Shown piece by piece: positions 20,609-32,831 of a stretch of 64,000 bases of DNA. Under the pieces are notes generated by a model. That model had not been told where the DNA came from. It did no database searches and saw only the letters and a list, made by a program, of their open reading frames with translations. The position numbers and the translations under genes were made by a program. Location: contig MU004231.1 in the NCBI GenBank assembly GCA_010405405.1, positions 4,266,884 to 4,330,883 of the forward strand, read 5' to 3'. The DNA is from Microthyrium microscopicum. Taxonomy: Eukaryota; Ascomycota; Dothideomycetes; Microthyriales; Microthyriaceae. Position 1 is the first letter of the stretch. Each line of letters begins with the position of its first letter.

Positions 20609-22912
20609 TGTGTGGTGCTACTAGTGCAGACGTAAAGCTAACGGGTTTGTCAGTCAGTAATGACATCGACGATGAGTGTAACAGCAATATCCCAAATGCG
20701 CAGCTCTTGAGTATCTAGCCGAGTACGCAGCAGCTTGACTGGCTAGAGGTGAAGAGAGATTGCAAACCAGTCGTAAGAAACGCTCGAGGAAATTCAAAGA
20801 GCTGTACACGCTGATTGGGTAACAGGGTACAGGAATAAATGCAGTGGAATGGTAAGTCTTACAAGGGAGGAGGGAATAAGAGCTAGGACACAGATATCTC
20901 CAATGTTAGTTGAAAACTTAGCACTTGCTAATAGAAAAATCGCATAAAACAACGCTGTGTTTGTTTCGTGTAAGCTCGAAATATTTCAATAAAGAGGAGC
21001 AAATGAGAAGTATGTACGAACGACAAAATAACTGACCTACTCCCATCAAAAGCTCAACCCCCAACAATGCGATCTTCGGCAGGACTTTGAACCTCATCAC
21101 ATGTTAGCCCGGTTCGATTTTGAACAAAATTCCCCGCGTCTACTAGGGACTTGGACGTAAATGGAAGTAACATTTGCGGGAGGTTGAGCATTCAATGAAC
21201 AGCACCATTGGTAGCTATTTTGATCTTCCGTCCCCTGAAAACGCGCAAGTAGGGCCAGATGGGCGGTGAATGGGACAAGCCAAGGGCAGACAGTCACGAG
21301 TATCAAAGGGCGTCAACATACGAGAGAGTACAAAGATGGACGGGAATTGGCTGGATGTAGATGTTGAAAGATGGAGTTGATCTCGTCCACTCAAAGGGTC
21401 ATTGTCAAGTGCCAAGCGGCGGAAAGTGGAGCAAGCAGGAGTAGCCGAACTTGATATCCTGTGAAAGGCAGCCGGAGAATTTTGCTACAGATCCGCACAA
21501 AATAGAAGGAGCACAGTTTCGCCAGGCACCATTCAGGGATTGGTCTCTTGGAGAATTTGCCTATTTTCAATGCGTGACACCAGGCATTTGTGTGACTCTA
21601 GGCCTCGTAAAACTGCTGAATGGCGTCATGATACTGACCACATCAAGCACACCAAGCCGAAAAGGGCGCGGTTATTACCATGGGATGGCGTAGGCGAAAC
21701 TGCGTTACCGATGCACAGTTTTGTGGTTTCCGACTGGTCATACTGAAGCAGCACATGTGTTGGTACGACGAGGGCAAGGCTGATATGCATCACGGTAGGA
21801 CATAAAGCTCAAAGTAGCAATAGCAGGCTGGTAAACCGAACGGGAGTATCCGCGATTTTCCCTGTTTCGGCCCGGCCAACAGCAGCGGGCGGGATTTGTG
21901 TTCAGCCTGATGTTGTAGAGAACAATTAGGGACATATAGTGGAGCTGTCAGTGGTATATACAGCCTGATGCAGGGTGGTCCAGACCCAGGAGCGGCTGTG
22001 AACCCGATGGAAGTCGGAAGAGCAAACATAGGGATCAGGAAGACGTGATGCTTCTAGTATTCACGATATGGATACGTGGCTTTGGGGTCGGATCCAAACG
22101 GAGAGGTGCTGGGATCGCGGTCAGGGAGTTATGCTTTGATACATTAGTAGATGAAGTAGAGAATTCGTAAGGGCGGTTGCCTTGAGATGGACTGGATATT
22201 GGGTTGGTGTTGTGACCCCTCCAAGAGTCCAAAGCTCCTTCTCAAACAATGCGAAATGATGAATTGAAGGAAGCTGCACTCCACCAGCCAGCCAACAGCT
22301 CTTTCCCCAAGTGTTTCAAGCATCAGTTGCTCTTTCCAGCTTGAGAACTCCAGGTCTTCCCATCCTGCAACTCCTCCGCAGTATCCAGATTAGGAAAGGT
22401 CCACACATTCAACGCCTCAACACTCAACACTCAACCATAACCTTGGATCACTCAACATTCATTTGGTCGCTACTTCAACACCTACCACCATTTCCACCAC
22501 TTTAATCTTTTTCTCGACTTCTCATCCTTCGCCGCTCTCCTTCATCTTCCACCTACTTCGCACTATTCACACGCCTTGCCTGTGCATCATTCCACCGCTT
22601 TCTATACCACTCTGCGTCTGCTATCCCTCCCCCCGACATTATCCGCCTCCTACCCTACCTCAGGTCCAGCCTGTCGTCCGTCGTTGCTTGGTCCCCTACA
22701 CTTAAGTCTCTCAAGTCCCACTGCCATCTATCTCGTCGTTCCGCCAAACTCTCAGTGTGCTACCGCTACCTCCCTCGACTTGCCAAAAGCAGTTTTTCCT
22801 GCATAAATCGCACTTCCCGTGAACCCGTCAACCTCCTTCAACATTCCTCCGTAGCCACTCCTCCAATACCTTACCAACGCGGGCCAGCCGTTGCTGCCGA
22901 TTAGTCTGAATA
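20609..22912. other. Divergent intergenic region between the GNAT gene and DDI1
   Basis: 2.3 kb with no convincing gene. From about 22290 to 22810 the + strand is strongly pyrimidine-rich (CT/CA tracts), as is common in the leader and promoter of fungal housekeeping genes, here DDI1. Confidence 0.5.
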
Positions 22913-24475
22913 ATGTGCGTGTGTCTCGTTCAACGGCCTTGTTGCCTGCTTTGATAAGGCAATACAGCAGCATTGGGTGCCAGTGTTGTTGTGTTACTGG
23001 TTCATGCAATGCTATTGGCACATATATCATGTTTCTGAAATTTGATCGCTAACATGTGTTATGATATCACAGGGCTCGCCTTACAATTACCGTTAACGCT
23101 GAGGGCGAAGAGAATGATCAGGACTTTGTCACCATGGACGTACCACTCAGCCTTACGGTCGCCGAATTCAAGCAGTTGATTGAAGCCGAAACTAAATTTC
23201 CAGCCGCCGTACAACATCTCTTCTACGATGGACAAGCTCTCCGAGATGATTCGGCGACGTTGGAGGCTTTAAGTCTCAAGGATGGAGAGATGTTGGCCAT
23301 GATGGTTAACCGACCAAGTCGACAAGAGCGACAATCTGGTCGAAGTCGCAACCAGCAACAACAACCTGCTGAAAATGACTCGGCTCGCATAGAACAAATT
23401 CGTCAACAGGTTTTGGCCAGCCCAGAACAACTAGGAAGCCTCCTACAATCTAGTCCAGAACTTGCTGCGGTCATCAACGACCCTCAACAGTTTCGACGTG
23501 TGTGGCAGCTAATGATCGATGAGAGAACACGTCGTCAACAAGAGCGAGAACGGGAGATTATGATGCTGAATGAAGATCCATTCAACTTTGAGAATCAAAA
23601 GAAGATTGAAGAAATCATTCGTCGAGAGAAGATAGAAGAAAACCTTCAATACGCTTACGAACACAATCCTGCAGGTATGGGTGTATTCACTTAATTTCAT
23701 TTTCGGAGCTAATCTGTATTTAGTATTCGTACAAGTCACAATGCTTTATGTACCTCTCCTAGTCAATGGACACCCCGTCAAAGCATTTGTTGACTCTGGT
23801 GCTCAGAGCACGATCATGTCCCCTGATTGTGCAGAAGCCTGTGGTATCAGTCACTTGATTGATGATCGCTATAGTGGTATGGCTCATGGAGTTGGTACGG
23901 CCAAAATCATTGGCAAAATCCATCAAGCAAAAATTCAAGTCGGTGATGCGGAACTGGACTGTGCTTTCACAGTCATGGAAGGCAAATCGGTCGATTTACT
24001 GTTTGGACTAGACATGCTCAAACGTCATCAAGCATGTATAGACCTCAATGACAACAAGCTCAAGTTTCGCCATACAGAAGTTCAATTCCTAGGCGAAGGG
24101 GAAATTCCTCGAAAAGACCAAGCAGCTATGCTTGACGAGCCTACCGTTCAAGGACCAAATGGCACAGAAATAGGTGCCAAGACAGGAACTGTTCGACCTG
24201 CCGGTGTTGCTGAAGCTGCTCATAACGATCTTGAGAAAATAAAAAGCTCAAGCAGCCAAAACCCAGCTCCTGCGAAATCTGCAGCCAATCCGTCCTCCAG
24301 CACGGCGCCAGCGGCCTCCGCCCAAACTTCAGCAACCACAGGCTCTACTTCAAGATATCCCGATGCCACAGTTTCACAATTGGAGGCTCTTGGATTCTCG
24401 CGAGAGGAAGCTATCAATGCTCTCGATGCAACCGGCGGCAATGTCGAATATGCTGCTGGACTACTGTTCAGATAA
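22913..24475 (+). CDS. DDI1: DNA damage-inducible protein 1 (ubiquitin-receptor aspartyl protease)
   Basis: Proposed exons are 22913..22920, 23073..23674 and 23724..24475, giving 453 aa. The last two exons are firm. The 8-nt first exon (ATG TGC GT) is the only upstream ATG that splices in frame to RLTITV, and its donor is weak; a start at 23134 would lose the first strand of the ubiquitin-like domain. Domains in order are a ubiquitin-like fold (1-75), a helical domain (about 95-200), a retropepsin-type protease with FVDSGAQ (catalytic Asp about 227), and a C-terminal UBA (about 415-452: ALGFSREEAINALDATGGNVEYA). The family shuttles ubiquitinated proteins to the proteasome and cleaves some of them. 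The linker before the UBA is Ser/Ala-rich. Confidence 0.9.
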
Positions 24476-25005
24476 CCGAACCAGTCATATCATATTAATA
24501 CCCAAGGACGCTTTCCTAGAAGCAACTCAACTATTCACGGCCTCATGCATCAGTCTCATCCTTGCAGCATTTTGGAATTGGGATCTGAATGTTTTATTAT
24601 CAGCATCTGGGTATGTAGAATTGATCTACAACCCACCACAGGTGGCCTTCTGAATCGAGGACTATGTGCTTTTGCATTTGACAGGAGTTTAATGTAACAA
24701 GTAAAGTAAACCAGCGAATCAGATTTCTTTGCCTTATTATTTCATCCTCTATTTGGAGCGACAAAATTATGTATCAATGAACGCGATTACTTCGACGATC
24801 CTAGAGTTAAGTTTGGAACGATCAATTGTCATTTAATCAGTCAGATATCAAGCAGCTGCTAACCCGAAAGAGGAGACTGATCGAGCAAGATCTTCCATTG
24901 CGTCCAAATGATTGTAAGTTTCCTCATTTCAACTTTCAGTCTGATCCACTACATACGCTGACCAAAGCTCCTCAACTTCCTCCAGTCCAACCCATACAAA
25001 ACAAC
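24476..25005. other. Convergent intergenic region
   Basis: This is the 3' flank of DDI1 and of the glutamic peptidase gene. No feature was recognised. Confidence 0.5.
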
Positions 25006-25788
25006 TCAAGTATACGAACAAGTAACCGAGCTCCCACCAGCCGAACAGTCCGTCAACACCTGATTATTCTGTCGAATATCCACAATCGTCGACCCATCAA
25101 CATCAACCGTCTGCCCATTCGACACCGCCGACGCCCCCGTAAACGTCACCGCATCAAAATCCGCGAACGGCACCAACGAATCCCCACTGCTAAAATCCTC
25201 CACTATCCACTCCGCATTCGTATTGCACAACGCCCCTTGCTGGCCCGTAAACGTGTGCGTCACCGTCTTCCCCGTCCCATGGTTCGTTATCACTGCACTG
25301 CCTCCTGATGTGCCTGCAGACGTTACGGTCATGCTGATACTGTCGCCGGCATTTACTGCGAAGCCGTCGAATGTATAGCTGTAGTCGGGATACCATTCAT
25401 ACCACGCGTCGTAGCTGGTTTTGCCGTTTTGCACGTAGAAATCTACGCCGGTTTGTAGGATTGCTGATTGGCATGTATCGCCGTCAATGCCGACCCAGGC
25501 GGACGCGCTGTATTCCGTGTTGCGTGAACCGCCTGATGGGGCGGACGGCACGGGCACGGTGATGGTGCCGGTCACGGAGGTGTAGCCGCTGCCGATTAGG
25601 ACGGCGCCGGCCCAGTTGGAGTCGTAGTCGATGTTGCTGCCGTCGGTGCTTTGGATCATGGTGGCATTTTGCCGGGGGAGGGAGCGGCGGGTTCGTTGGG
25701 CGTCGCGGCGGGCGCGGCGGTGGGAGGTGAAGGGGGCGGCGAGGGCGGTGGTGGCGAGGAGGGTTGTTAGGATTGTGGAGGTCTTCAT
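25006..25788 (-). CDS. Secreted glutamic peptidase (eqolisin, family G1)
   Basis: Single exon, 260 aa. A signal peptide (MKTSTILTTLLATTALA, about 1-18) is followed by a short basic propeptide with Arg pairs near 24-36. The mature part shows the eqolisin core: SNWAGAV (58-63), WVGIDGDTC (98-106), ILQTG with the catalytic Gln at 112, YEWYPDYS (130-137) and NAEWIVEDF with the catalytic Glu at 193. The 81-residue spacing of Gln and Glu and the Trp 14 residues before the Gln fit scytalidoglutamic peptidase and aspergillopepsin II. It is expected to be an acid endopeptidase acting outside the cell. The propeptide is shorter than in aspergillopepsin II. The 5' half is almost wholly C-ending codons, the 3' third G-ending. 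Confidence 0.95.
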   Translation of the reverse strand: MKTSTILTTLLATTALAAPFTSHRRARRDAQRTRRSLPRQNATMIQSTDGSNIDYDSNWAGAVLIGSGYTSVTGTITVPVPSAPSGGSRNTEYSASAWVGIDGDTCQSAILQTGVDFYVQNGKTSYDAWYEWYPDYSYTFDGFAVNAGDSISMTVTSAGTSGGSAVITNHGTGKTVTHTFTGQQGALCNTNAEWIVEDFSSGDSLVPFADFDAVTFTGASAVSNGQTVDVDGSTIVDIRQNNQVLTDCSAGGSSVTCSYT

Positions 25789-27525
25789 GGTGGGCTATGG
25801 GTGGCACTGGGGTGGAGAGTTGATGGGATGAAGTGTGGGATTGTTTGATTGATATCTAGTGTTTAAGACACGGTTGATGGGTGTTTATATTCTTGATCTG
25901 GTCGCTATGTTTGTCTGCTTGCGCGCTCGCTGTATTGCCACTTTCTGAATCGTGTCGTTTCTTGGGATTTCCTTATCGCAAGATATTCTCTTAGCTGAGC
26001 TCTAAGCTTCCTTCAAGGCGTCCTCACTACCTGGCTGGATACCACCTTGGACGGCTCGATTCCTGGTCATATGCCAGGCTCAAGCAGCCGTGGGGAAGCA
26101 TTGAGCCGGTAAAGGCAGAACATTGGCCTCCATGTCTGGCATCATGAGCGCGTGGCTAGAACATCCTCTTGCTGCTTCTATACACCTCCCCAGCTAGGAA
26201 TCGGCAGGCCCCGTGGTATTTGAGCATCAAGGATCGCTCCCGTCGGGATCAGAACTGGGGAGCTCTACACCATCAGCAAGGTAGATGCACTTATCATTTC
26301 AATTGACGTGCATCTAGCGGTAGTTAGCTACATGTTTAGTTGTAGTTAAGCCATGTCAACAGTCGAGTAATGGGTGTTGATCCAAGCTTCGAATGCCAGG
26401 GACGATTCCTGGTGTAGATCATAGGTGCGACCTCTAGTGATTTCAACTGCCTAATTGATCAATAATGGCTTTGCTTCGGCAATGAAATAGTTGTGGTCCG
26501 AAGTTGTATTTGGGAGCCATCACCTTGGTCATTTGATACGAAGGGCGATTCTGAGTCGGCAGTGTTTGAGAATATAGAATCCATCGTAGGGTTCCAACTC
26601 CAGTTAAGAGGAGGCATTTGCCACTCAGTGGGCCTAGTGAAATATTGCTCTGACTTCTCATGCTAAGAATAAGGGTTGAGAATTGATTCGCAATCAGAGA
26701 AAGCTGACAGAATTGCCTATCTGTGGTGCTATGTAGCAGATGGAGTTGGAGTGTCATATATCCGCACATAATCCAAATCTCTCAAGTATTATGAATAGCA
26801 CATATCTTGTTGTGGGGTTCTAAGGACATGATTGACAAGATCAAGTCGTGACTACGATGTCGAATCAATTATCATATAATATAGCATTCTAGCACACTGG
26901 TTTTACTAGAGCGAAAAAGTTGAACATTTATGAGGGATGTAGTACATGAAATGTTCCATTCGGACCACATACAAAAGAGACATCAGAATCATATATTGCA
27001 AATAATGTCTGATCTTCAATCTTTGAAGCCACTTGTAGTACTTTCTGAAGCTTGTAGTTGTCCAGTGCTATCAATTTTAGTTTGCTCTAGCAAAATCCTC
27101 ATCAACATGATACAAGAGTGGTTCGACTTGGTCGATTGTTAGCAGCAATAACAGTACAATGTACATAAATCGTCAAGCTGCCACGCATGGAGGAATTTTC
27201 TCACACAAAGAAGTGAGAACAGATCAAGATCTAGAAGTCGTCGGCCATCATATTGTATTCAGTACGTCCAATAGGGTGAGATCAATATATACATATTACC
27301 CTATCACTGGTTGACGGTCCGAACCTCTTCTCTACGGATAATCCGTAACCGATTTTAGCAAACCCCGGACGAGCCGCGTAAATGTATGAAAATATATTAT
27401 TACAAGCCCATGGGCAATATTGGCCCGAGTATATAACAAAGACGTGTTTCGACAGTGTCTAAATTCTGACAACTCTGGATATCTCAGAATCCTTTGTAGA
27501 AGTACAGCATCCATACGATTGGGAA
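25789..27525. other. Divergent intergenic region of the two secreted hydrolases
   Basis: 1.7 kb between divergent starts with no convincing gene. A TATA-like TATATAA sits at 27430-27436, about 90 bp before the CE5 esterase start. Confidence 0.5.
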
Positions 27526-28410
27526 ATGCGGTTCTACTCTACTGTAGCCATTGGGCTTTCTTCTGCGGTTTCTGTTGTTTCAGCGCAAGATGGTTGCTCG
27601 GCATTACATTTGATATTCGGTATGTTGTTGATCGAATACCGGATTGTGCTCTTACTAAGTCAAGATTAGCTCGAGGAACTGGAGAAACAAAAGGCTTGGG
27701 ACTTGCGGGAACTTCTCTAGCGACAGAATTGAAGAAGCTCGTTCCTGGAGTTACTACATCGCCTGATGATTATCCTGTAAGCAACAGCTCTAGGGATGTT
27801 CGCATAAGGTTAAAATGCTAATCAAGAGTAACAGGCCGACTTCACTGGCTGCGCATCAGAGAGCAAAGGAATCGACGATTTAGTCAAACAACTCACGACA
27901 AGATCCAAAGCATGCCCGAAACAAAAGTATGCGTTAGGAGGTCATTCACAAGGCGCTGTAGTCACTACCCGTGCCATCCCAAAGATGCCCAAGGACATAT
28001 TACCGAGGATTTTGACCGTTACCAACTTTGGTTCTCCACCTTGTCTTCCAGAAGTCAAAGACAGATGCAAGAGTTACTGTAACAAGGGGGATGATATTTG
28101 TGATGGAAGCAAAAACTCGAAATCTCTGGGCCGCTGTGTCACTAGCAGAAGACTCATGGCGCGATCTTGGATGACTGGAGAAGGAGATGACGAATTTGTC
28201 AGACAGCTGAACATGGAAAGCGCAAAATCGCTAAATTTGACCTCAGAGTCCACCGAGGACGTCAACGTCGAGCAAGTGACTTGCACTGGCGCGGATACTC
28301 CAGAGAAAGGACATCCAGTGTCGGGTTTCACCAAGTTTTATCATGCCGATGCGTTCTATACCAAGGCTGCTGCGTGTTATATTGCCACAAAGTTCCAGGC
28401 GAGTTCGTAG
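27526..28410 (+). CDS. Secreted CE5 esterase (cutinase / acetylxylan esterase family) with a large insertion
   Basis: Three exons, 27526..27619, 27670..27776 and 27835..28410, giving 258 aa; introns are 50 and 58 bp. A signal peptide (about 1-20, ending SVVSA) is followed by the family start CSALHLIFARGTGET. The nucleophile is Ser 105 in GGHSQGA. The expected Asp lies in NKGDDICDG (153-154) and the expected His in FYHADAFY (237). In ordinary cutinases these two are about 12-15 residues apart; here about 83 residues intervene, rich in charged residues and with extra Cys. It probably hydrolyses plant cuticle or hemicellulose esters, but the substrate is uncertain because of this insertion. It is single-domain with no cellulose-binding module. 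Confidence 0.88.
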
Positions 28411-28745
28411 ATTCGATAGAATAGAACATCAACCCTTCGAAGGCGCCCTAATGTTCTTTGTGCTGTTCTTGTGTGAGTATCCAAGCAGAGGCAGATAACT
28501 CCAGAAGCTGTCGGATTGAACGATAATCGTGAAACTCATGCAACATGCGACAGGAATTTTCCATCTTCTTTGATTACTTCTTTTATGGGAATTGTTTCTT
28601 GAGGAAGATCATTCATTATAACACAGCGTTCTGGCCGTCCAGTGCAGCCCAGCCTGATAATACATCCCAGCCGCTTATGCAAGATATGTGTAAGCAAAAT
28701 GGTGTACATAATATACACATCGTCCCAACCCAAGCTTCAAACACC
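28411..28745. other. Convergent intergenic region
   Basis: 335 bp between the esterase stop and the ribosomal-protein gene stop. Nothing was recognised. Confidence 0.5.
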
Positions 28746-29445
28746 TCAATATGACCAGTATTTGAACTTCTTGAAATCCTCCAGTCGTTCTTGCTTCCGC
28801 ATGTTTCTAGAGTGGCTGACCATAGGATCTGGGTATACGCGCTTCTTTTCCGGTAATTCGCTCGGTGTACTCATGTTTTGGAACCGTTCTACCAATCCTT
28901 GTAGTTCTGCGGCGCCATTCTCTCGAAATTGTGTCACTTTCTTCACGTTGAGTTTGGTAAGGTCATTCAGCGGCAGACGCTTTTTCATGCGATATGCTAG
29001 TGTTTTGGCGGTAAGATGGAACTTCATATCGCGTGGGCCGTCGACGAGTTCGAGGATGGCGGAGGGTGCTTGATCTTCTTTTTCAGGTTCGATGCGCATT
29101 ACGCGTGTGTAGCCGCGAGCTCGAGTGGAGTAGCGTTTGGCCAAAGGGCCGAAAATCTTGGGGAGGAGGAGGAAAGGTCGCTGAAGAGCAATTAGCGGTC
29201 GTAAATAAATGGTTCCTTTGGCCCCGTACGTATAATAAGGATTTTGCTTTGCGCTTGTCATCATCAGTGCCTCTGATGCCCATCGTTATGACTTTCTCGG
29301 CGAGTTTTTGCGCTTCTTTGGCTTTGGGCCATGTTGTTGTTATGTGTTCTCGTTCGAACAGCTTATCTATTAGATTCCGAAGGAGTGCTTGTCTATGGGC
29401 GGAATTGCGACTGAGATGACGGTATTTGGGTTTGGCTCCTGCCAT
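28746..29445 (-). CDS. MRPL8: Mitochondrial large-subunit ribosomal protein bL17m
   Basis: Two exons on the minus strand, 29445..29230 and 29180..28746, giving 216 aa; the intron is 49 bp. The N-terminal half is the bacterial L17 fold: YRHLSRNSAHRQALLRNLIDKLFEREHITTTWPKAKEAQKLAEKVITMG. After the intron RPFLLLPKIFGPLAKRY and GYTRVMRIEP continue the L17 fold. The C-terminal 100 residues are a fungal-type mitochondrial extension. It is a structural protein of the mitochondrial 54S subunit. The start ATG at 29445 is the natural one, because the L17 fold begins within ten residues of it. Confidence 0.93.
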
Positions 29446-29849
29446 TGCGGCGAACGAAGCGGGAGAGAGTCAGGGTCGACAGAGCTAGGTTGCGAAAGTT
29501 CGACGTAGTAAATTCGGGAATGGTGACAGGAGGATTCTCTTTAGCTGATGACAGGAGGTAATTGATTTATGGTGATGGTCTTGTTGTGGAGTTTGAGTAC
29601 GCCCAAGTCCTGTTAGAAATTTTGTTGAAGTTAGACAGGCAGGAAAGTTCTCGGCCGAGCTTCGGGATCGCCAACAACACCATCAATCAACATCATTCCT
29701 TTCACCGATTGTCTCAACCCTCAATCACGTCCAAATCCTCTCCGGAGGTTTGTTCAATCCACTCAATTGGCCACGAAGACTCTACAGGACGAATTTCGAA
29801 TCGATCAAGCTTCTCCAAGTACACCAAAGCCCAACATTGAGCTCCAATC

Positions 29850-30309
29850 ATGGGCTTCGTGAATGGCTTCGTATGCTCCTCCATTCTACTACTACACTCA
29901 TTCTAACAGCTCCCAGCTCGGCGGTGTGACCCTCACGTCATCAATCCTATATCTCACAATCACAATCCACCGCCAGAACCGAATACAACAAGCCGCCTTA
30001 CTACGTCAACAAGATACTGTTCTGCGCTCGCTCATTGAGCCCAATCCCCCTGCGCCGCTCCCGAGAGCTCGTGAGGTTCAAGCCGGACTAGTGGAACAAG
30101 GGAAAGATGCCTGGAATGCAGAAATCGAGGCTATAGTGCGGAGAGTCAACAATACTGACTGGAACGCGGTGCGAGCGAATTTGGAGGGCAGAATTCGACG
30201 ATTGGCTGGCAAGGCTGCGCAAAAGGTGGAGGAGAGTAAAGTTGCTGAAAGAGTAGCAAATGCTACAGGATTGGCGGTGGACAAAGCTACGAGTAGAAGG
30301 GAGGGATAA
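29850..30309 (+). CDS. MIC12: MICOS complex subunit Mic12
   Basis: Two exons, 29850..29870 and 29917..30309, giving 137 aa; the intron is 46 bp. The 21-nt first exon encodes MGFVNGF, joined to LGGVTLTSSILYLTI, the single membrane span with small Gly residues typical of Mic12/Aim5. The rest is a charged helical region with Leu/Arg-rich heptads. Mic12 sits in the mitochondrial inner membrane and links the Mic10 and Mic60 modules at crista junctions. It is divergent from the ribosomal-protein gene and convergent with the biotin ligase gene (158 bp between stops). Confidence 0.85.
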
Positions 30310-30466
30310 CTTGAGATTTTGTTTGGAATGATACCCAGGACACGATGCGAAATAGACCGACAAAACGTGGATAATTTAGCGACAGCGACAGGTTGCGCAG
30401 ATATGCGCTCAGGAAAATGGAAAATATACAAGGTAGTCGAAGACCGATAATTCATATCTGATGACA

Positions 30467-32714
30467 TTACACTTTGCGCTTGACGAGGCCCCTGAAAAAG
30501 TCGAAGCTATTGCTATCACTTTGGAGTGTTACGGTATGGCCAGTAGGACGATCCTCCCATCCTAGCTCTTCGGCGACCAGCAAACCCCAATCTCTACTAA
30601 TTCCCTTGATCTTCGCTTTCGACCCTCCTTCCGATTCCAGTGTGACTATCTGATCACTACACGACATGTAAGCATATTTGAAAACCACGGCAGGAAAATG
30701 ACATACCTGTGCAACCACATATCATAATACGCCTTTTCCAACTGACTTCCCCAGCCCTCAGCACAAAACGTGCTATACAATTCATCAAAGGTTGTCAGGA
30801 TCCTAGCCAGGAGTCTCTCTGTCTCAAAGGCTGCCAACCCTTGCTTCTTCGCAAGCATATCAAGTCCAGTGGTGGGCGCCGCATTGGCAACGTTGACACC
30901 AACTCCTACCACCAGCCCATACTTCTCCCCAGCAAACGTTGAGTTCACAAGGATCCCACCAACCTTGACGAATTTGCCCGGAGATTCTGGATCGGCCGCA
31001 TACACATCGTTCGGCCACTTCAAGCGCAGCGGTATCTTGTCATAGCCACGTGCATATGTTTTGGCACCACGTACAACAGCCATGGCAGCAAGGTATTGGA
31101 CGAATACAACAGGAGCAGAATACTGAATGGCAATGGGATGCCAGATGACAGTGCTGAACATGAGGGAGCCAGGAGGTGAGATCCAGACATTGGAACCACG
31201 GCCTCGGCCGGAGACTTGGGTTGAGGCGGTGGCGGTGAAGCCGGTGGGAAGTGTTTTGAGGAGGTTGTGATTTCTAACAAGTGGTTAGGAGGGGAAAATG
31301 CTCGCAATGGGGCGCATACTTCTCTAGGAGCGTTGAAGTGCTTGTAACGACTTCACCGTATAGAAGATGTTTACCGAAGCTGGATCGGTGGAGACGAGTG
31401 CCCATGTAATGCTTGAGATGGGAATAGAATTGATCATGGTTGAACTTTGGGGTTTCGCGAGTAATTGGGAGGTTATCGGGAGATATGATAATGTTCTTCA
31501 CAACCTTATCATAATCGACTATCCTGTCGCTGCCAGAGTCATTCTTAGCTTCTGGTTCTGATATTTGAAGGGCTGAGAATTGGCTCTCAATAGATTCGAT
31601 ATCTTCAGTTTTGGTGAGTACCAGTTCCTTTGGAAAGTTGCGTATTCTGAACATATCAAGGTCTCCTTTAATAAAGACCTCACCGTCTTTCAAAGAGGCA
31701 ATGATGTCTGTCCATTTCTTCAACAACATAGGAACAGCGGCTTCGGCGAGTGCTGTGAGGTATAAAGGAGAAAGGGATGGTACCATCTGTGAGGACTGAT
31801 TCACATCCAGTCCAATCTTTTGAAGACAAGCCTTGAGAAAAGCTTTGCGATCATCTTCAAACTTGTCAAGAGATTCCACAACAGCTTTGAATTCCTCATC
31901 GTGTCTGTTCTTGTCGAGATTTGGAACGGCGAATCTGCAAAAATAAACATCGAGTCTCATGACGAGCTCTATATGAAAGACTCACTCGGGATGAGGCCCT
32001 GTAAGCAACACCGCCCCTTCACCAATTTTCCTACATATCACTGCGGCTGCTCCATCTCCAGGGTCGCAATTCAAAGTATCCGTGTAGCTTGCAAGTATCT
32101 CTACACCTTGATCTGCATATCTAAGAGCATCAACAAATACCCCTCCACCGTTGTAATACGTCTCAAATTCATCTGGCAGTTCGACTTTGATATCCTTGAA
32201 AGCAGAATCATTGAGGCTCAACTTAGCAGCTCTTGCACCAGCTTCGCTCTGATATTTGAACCCTGGGAAGGCCAATCCGCGACATGTACCAGGATAGAAT
32301 TGAAGCTCCCGGTCGCCAATTACTTCCATCGTCTTATGTCCTTCCATAAATTCGCAGCGGCTTGAGCCATAATAGCCACCAGCACAGAGTCCAATATAAC
32401 GTCCGCCATTCTGCACGAATTGCTTTATTTTGCGGTTACCGTCGCCGTTTAGCATACGACAATACGGAAGATCCGCTCCACCAGGCATTATGAGTGCTGC
32501 ACAGGTGCTTTGCCATGGCTCCGTAAGTAAGGCTTTTGATGAAAGTGGAAGGACGACGTAGGTAGGCGAGAGAAGATAGCGGAAGGTGAAGAAGACATGC
32601 TGCAGCGAAGTAGAAGTTGTTCCCTCGCCTAGATGATATCAGCCATCTATTATTTCAATCGAAACATCAATTACCGCTGTAGACCAGAATATTGATGCGC
32701 TTGTTGGTGGCCAT
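30467..32714 (-). CDS. BPL1: Biotin--protein ligase
   Basis: Five exons on the minus strand: 32714..32675, 32628..31986, 31934..31320, 31273..30707, 30656..30467, giving 684 aa; all introns are 46-51 bp. The N-terminal half is a glutamine-amidotransferase-like domain (MPGGADLPYC; GRYIGLCAGGYYG) characteristic of fungal BPL1. The catalytic half has GRGRGSNVWISP (about 455, biotinyl-AMP loop), LRLKWPNDVY, KVGGILVNS and a GVGVNV segment, then the small C-terminal SH3-like domain. It attaches biotin to pyruvate carboxylase, acetyl-CoA carboxylase and MCC alpha; the MCC beta gene lies about 20 kb away. It starts 117 bp from the divergent COA4-type gene. Confidence 0.95.
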
Positions 32715-32831
32715 GGTCAGATTTGGTCTCGGACCTTTGCGGCGTTTTCCCAACTTCACCTCATCAACGACTGTTGCGACTCTTTGACTCTACAAAGCTC
32801 AACAATTTCGAGTCCAGAAAGATTCAATTCA

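Noticed and set aside
24826-25308. 160-residue + strand frame rich in Arg/His/Ile
   Set aside because: It is antisense to the glutamic peptidase gene, and its composition is what reversed C-rich codons give.
26443-26769. 108-residue minus frame in the spacer of the two secreted hydrolases
   Set aside because: Composition looks random and no signal peptide or domain is seen.
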